Assembly (NCBI GenBank): GCA_018711005.1
Contig: DVIT01000065.1
Coordinates: forward strand, 1 to 37,078
DNA from: Candidatus Scybalocola faecigallinarum
Lineage (GTDB): Bacteria; Bacillota; Clostridia; Lachnospirales; Lachnospiraceae
Length of the DNA: 37,078 nucleotides
Direction of reading: 5' to 3'
In this document: positions 32,654 through 37,078 of the stretch, in pieces
Layout: every line of letters begins with the position of its first letter
Numbering within the stretch: the first letter of the stretch is position 1
Notes under the pieces: model-generated
The model's input: only the letters and a program-made list of their open reading frames with translations
Databases searched by the model: none
What the model was told of the DNA's origin: nothing
Program-made: the position numbers and the translations under genes

Positions 32654-33421
32654 TTGAAGCATGAGCTTTTAGAATTAAAAAATGTAACAAAATATTATGG
32701 TCGGGGCGCTTTGGTGACTCAGGCTCTGTCTGGTATTTCTTTTTCCGTGGAAAAGGGAGAATTTACAGCCGTCATGGGCGCTTCCGGCTCAGGAAAAAGT
32801 ACGCTGCTCCATGTGATCGCGGCCATTGACCGGGTCAGCGGAGGGGATATTCTTGTAGAAGGAAAAAGCATTATCCGTTTAGGGGAAGATGCCCTGGCAG
32901 ATTACCGTAGGGATAAGCTGGGATTTATTTTTCAGGAATATAATCTTTTGGATACACTGACAGTAGAAGAAAATATTACGCTTCCCCTGAATCTGAAAAA
33001 GGTAAGTCTTGCCTTTACACGGGATGCATTAAAGAAGGTTTCTGAAGGTCTTGGACTGACAAGCCAGCTAAAGAAATTTCCATGGGAGCTTTCCGGAGGA
33101 CAGCGGCAAAGAGCGGCCTGCGCCCGGGCGTTGATTACAGAGCCTTCCCTGATCTTGGCAGACGAGCCTACTGGAGCTCTGGATTCGGCCAATTCAAGAA
33201 ATCTTATGAAAACGTTCTGTCAGATGAACAGGGACTTTAGAGCCACCATCCTTATGGTGACCCATGACGCTGCCATGGCGTCTTTTGCCGGAAGGATCCT
33301 GTTTTTAAAAGACGGAAAGATCTGGAATGAGATTTACCGGGGAGATTTAAGCCGGGAACAGTTTGAAGCCCAGATCTTTCATGTACTGACAGCCCTGGGA
33401 GGTGGGACGGATGGGATTTAA
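32654..33421 (+). CDS. ABC transporter ATP-binding protein (BceA-like)
   Basis: A 255-residue ATPase of the MacB/LolD-FtsE group. Walker A is GASGSGKST (residues 42-50); the Q-loop lies in [14 protein letters not shown], the signature is [16 protein letters not shown], Walker B is [12 protein letters not shown] and the H-switch is MVTHDAAM, all intact. The start is TTG 32654, with GGAGGTG (32641-32647) 6 nt upstream; an ATG at 32618 would cover the ribosome site. It overlaps the permease gene by 11 nt. With the two-component pair upstream it forms a peptide-antibiotic sensing and detoxification module by family resemblance. Confidence 0.92.
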   Translation: MKHELLELKNVTKYYGRGALVTQALSGISFSVEKGEFTAVMGASGSGKSTLLHVIAAIDRVSGGDILVEGKSIIRLGEDALADYRRDKLGFIFQEYNLLDTLTVEENITLPLNLKKVSLAFTRDALKKVSEGLGLTSQLKKFPWELSGGQRQRAACARALITEPSLILADEPTGALDSANSRNLMKTFCQMNRDFRATILMVTHDAAMASFAGRILFLKDGKIWNEIYRGDLSREQFEAQIFHVLTALGGGTDGI

Positions 33422-35408
33422 ACTGGCTTTAAAAAATGCCCGGCGGCAGGCGGGAAATTATGGGATTTATTTTATTACTGTGACCATGTCCGTTGCTTTG
33501 ATCTTCGCTATAAATAATGTGATCTGCAACCGCCAGCTTCAAATTTTTGCGGACACGGTAAAGGAACTGGGTCAGGGCCTGGATATGCTCATCTGGTTTA
33601 TCGCTTTGGTTATGGCCTTTGTTTTAGGCTATGGCACCAGTTTTATGCTAAAGCTTCGGAAGCGGGAATTTGGCACCTATATGATCCTGGGGATGAAGCG
33701 GAAACATGTTATGAAAATCTTTATGCTTGAAACCCTTCTTTTGGACGGCGCCGCCCTGATTTGCGGCATCCTTCTTGGCCTGGGGGTGTATCAGGCTCTG
33801 ATGCTTATTGTCTGCTCTCTTATGGAAATGCCGCCAATGTTCAGCGGCTACAGTAAAAGAGCGTTTCTCATGACGATCCTCATGGTTGCGGTGATCTTTA
33901 TCCTGGCCTCACTGACTTCCGGCGCATATTTAAGAAAAGTGACGATTCGTGAACTGCTAAAAGGGCCGGAACAAAAGAGGAAAAAACCAACGGCCCATCC
34001 CTGGCTGTGGGCTTTTCTTGGGCTTTGCTCCACAGGGGCCGTGATCCTGAGCGTCCTGTTTTTCAGCAGGGAAATGGACCGGTGGACTACCACGGTCAAC
34101 CGAAACGCATCGTGGATCTTTATCCTGCTCGCGCTTTTTGGAACAGGCATATTTGGATTCCACCTTTCTTTAGCCAAATGCCTGATGTATATTTTAATGA
34201 AAAATAAGAAACTGTGCAGCCGGGGAACAAATACTTTTCTCCTGCGCCAGCTCTGGTCCCAGCTTGGGACAAACGCCCTTATGGCAGGGCTTTTATCGGT
34301 GCTCATTACTTTTGCCGTGGCAGGGGCAAATGTTTCCTTTACTCAGAAAACAAGCGCCCAGGCGGCCCTGGACCGGACTGTGCCTTTTGATATTGTAGGA
34401 TGTCTGGACATGTCAAGAGAGTATGCCTATGATTTTGATGCTGCCACATCCATGATCCGGGAGGAAGTTCCTATAAAAGAAATGCTGGATTACAATGTGT
34501 ACACAGACGGCACCCGGCCGGTGACTCAGGCTGTGGGGTTTACCGTGGCTTATGATATGAGTTCCCCAGCCTGGGAAGAGTACGGACCGCCGGATTATTA
34601 TATAAGTCTTTCGGATTTTAACCGTTTTGCCCGCGCCCTGGGCCGGGATGAGCTGCCAGAGGACGGCCGCTTTTACCTTGTGTCAGATATTTCCCTGGAG
34701 CTGGAGCTTGAGGATGGACTGACCCTTGAAAAAAATGGTCTTACGGCAGAGTATGGCGGTTTTATTGACAGCTTTCCCCGGGTGGCCTTTGTGTATTATG
34801 TTGTCATTGTGCCGGATGAAATGATCCGGGGCATGGATATTGCTTATATGTACCGGTGCTTTACCCTGGAGGATGGGCCTTTTGACGCCCAGGCCCTGTC
34901 TCAGGCGCTCACTTACACAGATGAAAATGGAACCTTTGGTCCTGAGGAGCGGTGCGACTATGAGATTAAAGACTGTATCCGCATGGAAGACAACAGTACC
35001 TCCGCAATGATTGTTGTGACAGCGTTGTATATTGCCATGATCTTTATATTTATGGCCATGGCCATTTTAGCCTTAAAAACCCTGGCCGGGGTTAATGATG
35101 ACCGGCGCCGCTATATGGCTTTATACCGGATTGGCTCGGGACCAAAAGTCCTTTGCCAGACACTGTTTCGCCAGATCCTTGTATTTTTCTTCTTTCCCGC
35201 CATCCTTCCCCTGGCTTTAAGTCTGGTGATCGCGTGGATGTGTGAAAAGATGATAAGGATCAGCGGTTTTCCCCAGCTTTCAGGGAGTCTGTACGTAAAT
35301 GGGGCAGTCATCGCCTTGGTGATTCTTGGAATCTATGTGCTGTATTTTTCAGCGGCGTGGCAGATTGGAAAGAGAAACGTATTTTCCGGGGAAATTCACA
35401 TTTCTTAA
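33411..35408 (+). CDS. FtsX-family ABC permease (BceB-like)
   Basis: A 665-residue permease with about ten transmembrane helices. It starts with [19 protein letters not shown], typical of BceB-type proteins. Helices cover about 15-290, then a large extracellular domain (about residues 322-530, from FDIVGCLDMSREYA to CIRMEDNSTSA) between helices 7 and 8, and three more helices to the C-terminus. The large domain is the hallmark of BceB transporters, which bind lipid-II-type antibiotic complexes and signal to the kinase. The start is ATG 33411, 8 nt after GGGAGG (33397-33402); the GTG at 33402 overlaps that site. It ends 11 nt before the convergent GH39 gene, without a visible terminator. Confidence 0.9.
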   Translation: MGFKLALKNARRQAGNYGIYFITVTMSVALIFAINNVICNRQLQIFADTVKELGQGLDMLIWFIALVMAFVLGYGTSFMLKLRKREFGTYMILGMKRKHVMKIFMLETLLLDGAALICGILLGLGVYQALMLIVCSLMEMPPMFSGYSKRAFLMTILMVAVIFILASLTSGAYLRKVTIRELLKGPEQKRKKPTAHPWLWAFLGLCSTGAVILSVLFFSREMDRWTTTVNRNASWIFILLALFGTGIFGFHLSLAKCLMYILMKNKKLCSRGTNTFLLRQLWSQLGTNALMAGLLSVLITFAVAGANVSFTQKTSAQAALDRTVPFDIVGCLDMSREYAYDFDAATSMIREEVPIKEMLDYNVYTDGTRPVTQAVGFTVAYDMSSPAWEEYGPPDYYISLSDFNRFARALGRDELPEDGRFYLVSDISLELELEDGLTLEKNGLTAEYGGFIDSFPRVAFVYYVVIVPDEMIRGMDIAYMYRCFTLEDGPFDAQALSQALTYTDENGTFGPEERCDYEIKDCIRMEDNSTSAMIVVTALYIAMIFIFMAMAILALKTLAGVNDDRRRYMALYRIGSGPKVLCQTLFRQILVFFFFPAILPLALSLVIAWMCEKMIRISGFPQLSGSLYVNGAVIALVILGIYVLYFSAAWQIGKRNVFSGEIHIS

Positions 35409-35419
35409 ACAAAACAAAG

Positions 35420-37078
35420 TTATGCCAGCTCCGCCTTGGTGAGCAGCGTCAGACGAATCTCCAAAGGCTCAAGACGCGCAGAATAATTTAATGTATGGTC
35501 TACCGTAAGGCGTCTTTCCATATGAAATCCTGGAACACACAGTCCTTTATAGAGCTGGGTGTCCTGGGGATTGAGAGGAAGGGCGCCCATTTTAACCCAA
35601 ATATCAAAGGCGCTGCCGAAATCTCGATTGACAAAATATTCCCGGATCAGATAGCTTCCCTTTTCCACATGCTCCAAAGTAAAGGAAAGCATGAGCTTTT
35701 GCGACATGTCAAAAGGAGAGTACCGGTTGTTTTCTGTAATACCAAACATCTCTCCGCTGGCGAAAAGGCTGCCATAGTGGATATAATTATAGGTAATAAT
35801 AGCATATCCTTCTTCTGTTTTGGTAACAAAATAGCCGTCATCGCTGGCCAATAGCTCATTTCCTAAATGATTCGCGAAATAAAAGACATAAAAAGCGTTT
35901 TTTCGCAGCCCATTCATAGTGTACAGTCCCAAACCACCATGGAAAAGTACATCCGGCAGAGCATTTTCAGAAATCAGATCGGTCAGGCTCCAATAGCCGA
36001 AAGAATCCAGCCGGTCGTAGTTCCTCAAAAGATTTTTCATAAGCCAGCAGGATTTAAAACAAGTATCACTGATCAGGTTCTGGTGGGACAAAGTAAAGTT
36101 CCATTCTGTCAGATAGATGGGAAGGTGGCCAAAACCGCAGCTTTTGAAAATCTTTTTAATGCTTCCGATCCACAGGGCAAAATCATCAGTTCGCTTTGGA
36201 AAAGAGGATGCCGTTTTAACACGGAAGTCTGCATTCTGATCCAGGATAATGTCGGAATAATAATGGACATTGAGAAAATCCGGTTCGCAGTCATGTTCCT
36301 TTGTGTACTGGAGAAAATCAACGATCCAGTTTTCTTCTCCAAGGTACTCAATATAAAGAAGGGAAGGGGTTCCAAAGGTTATTTCAGGACATACGCCTTT
36401 GACGGTTTTATAGCTGTGTTCATAAAAATTAAAAAAGATTTTATCCCTTCCCGGTCCAAAACCAAACATAGAAGCAGGTGTTGTAGGTTCGTTCCACACA
36501 CAAAAGAGCCAGCTTAATACCTGGGAGCGGCCGTAACGTTCAATAAGATGACGGGTAAAGTCGGCAAGGAGCGCTACCCATTCTTCCATTTTCTTAGGCG
36601 GACTGGTATTAAATGGAATATAGCACATGACTTTATCCGGATCAGATGCCAGAGCCTGAGGCATAAATGAAAGCTGGATGATGGGTTTTATGCCAATGGA
36701 TAAAAGAAAGTCCAGCACCATGTCCACCATCGTATAATGAAATTTCAGATGGCTGTTAATCCGGCTGACTACCATCATATCGTCAGAAAGGATGCCGTGA
36801 AATTTAATATATTCATAACCTACGTTTTCCTGAAGATCTTTAAGCATTTCCTGGATATTTTTGTTTAGCAGCTCGCTGGCCCGTCCAACGCCAATGGTCT
36901 TTTTGAAAGTATGGCGCAGCTTTCCGATGGATTCCTCCACATTAATGGGCGGAACCGTATATTTTACCACAGAGGAATCCGGCAGGGGGTCAAAGGTACC
37001 GATCCCTTTGGCTGTATATTTTGTCAGCTGGTTGAGATAATTGCTGGGTTCAAGCATCAGGTAGTTTAAATTTTCCGG
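35420..37078 (-). CDS. GH39-family glycoside hydrolase, 5' end outside the window
   Basis: At least 552 residues. The frame stays open to the window edge, so ATG 37057 may not be the start. Motifs fit family GH39 (beta-xylosidase-like, retaining): FKKTIGVGRASELL, YIKFHGILSDDMMVV, then SWLFCVWNEPT with the acid/base Glu of the NEP motif, and PIYLTEWNFT with the presumed nucleophile Glu. A C-terminal beta-sandwich follows (RLTVDHTLNYSARLEPLEIRL). In Lachnospiraceae and Paenibacillus such GH39 modules are often fused behind an AraC-type HTH and cupin domain; the missing N-terminus could be that. No signal peptide can be judged. It is convergent with the permease gene. Confidence 0.82.
   Translation of the reverse strand, partial: PENLNYLMLEPSNYLNQLTKYTAKGIGTFDPLPDSSVVKYTVPPINVEESIGKLRHTFKKTIGVGRASELLNKNIQEMLKDLQENVGYEYIKFHGILSDDMMVVSRINSHLKFHYTMVDMVLDFLLSIGIKPIIQLSFMPQALASDPDKVMCYIPFNTSPPKKMEEWVALLADFTRHLIERYGRSQVLSWLFCVWNEPTTPASMFGFGPGRDKIFFNFYEHSYKTVKGVCPEITFGTPSLLYIEYLGEENWIVDFLQYTKEHDCEPDFLNVHYYSDIILDQNADFRVKTASSFPKRTDDFALWIGSIKKIFKSCGFGHLPIYLTEWNFTLSHQNLISDTCFKSCWLMKNLLRNYDRLDSFGYWSLTDLISENALPDVLFHGGLGLYTMNGLRKNAFYVFYFANHLGNELLASDDGYFVTKTEEGYAIITYNYIHYGSLFASGEMFGITENNRYSPFDMSQKLMLSFTLEHVEKGSYLIREYFVNRDFGSAFDIWVKMGALPLNPQDTQLYKGLCVPGFHMERRLTVDHTLNYSARLEPLEIRLTLLTKAELA

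Overview
The window looks like a chromosomal segment of a Gram-positive, endospore-forming Clostridia member, most likely Lachnospiraceae. The reasons are Clostridia-type families (HemZ, DUF5688, a SpoIID/LytB-domain protein), three T-box leaders, strong AGGAGG ribosome binding sites, a Firmicutes-style 6S RNA, and TTG/GTG starts. I see no transposase, integrase, phage gene or CRISPR array, and recognise no tRNA or rRNA gene. It reads as core genome with a few accessory pieces.

Layout. Positions 2-2730 carry the 3' part of an MBL-fold hydrolase, hemZ and tcdA, closed by a terminator. A DUF5688 gene, a small DUF1294 membrane protein and glyA follow (2991-5582). A convergent glycerophosphodiesterase (5633-6457, minus) then stands back to back with a sigma-70-family factor (6638-7168). 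Directly behind the sigma gene is a stand-alone RNA gene with a consensus promoter and its own terminator, which I call 6S RNA (about 7200-7402). Next come two copies of a palindromic intergenic repeat, a large membrane-anchored SpoIID/LytB protein (7692-9977), a convergent YihY-family membrane protein (10014-10850, minus) and a solitary ABC ATPase with degenerate motifs (11172-11918).

The centre is an aromatic amino acid block. Three T-box leaders, reading Phe (TTC), Trp (TGG) and Tyr (TAC), precede pheST, trpEGDCFBA and tyrS. Each has a near-consensus promoter and an intrinsic terminator that competes with the T-box antiterminator. queA lies on the minus strand between pheST and trp. A third, diverged copy of the palindromic repeat sits between the trp terminator and trpE. 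Between trp and tyrS is a two-gene unit of a duplicated DUF1538 membrane protein and a tandem P-II-like protein; this is the best candidate here for a system whose function is not described.

The right end has a membrane-anchored SurA/PrsA-like foldase with an acidic tail, and then a gene-poor 0.5 kb stretch holding a 30-codon ORF, three degenerate ~50-nt units and two strong terminators. After that comes a BceRS-BceAB-type module: response regulator with a shortened receiver domain, intramembrane-sensing kinase, ATPase and 10-TM permease. This architecture usually senses and resists antimicrobial peptides. The window closes with a minus-strand GH39-family glycosidase whose 5' end lies outside.

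All calls come from reading sequence and translations by eye. Family names rest on recognised motifs, not on database searches. Promoters and RNA structures are pattern-based.
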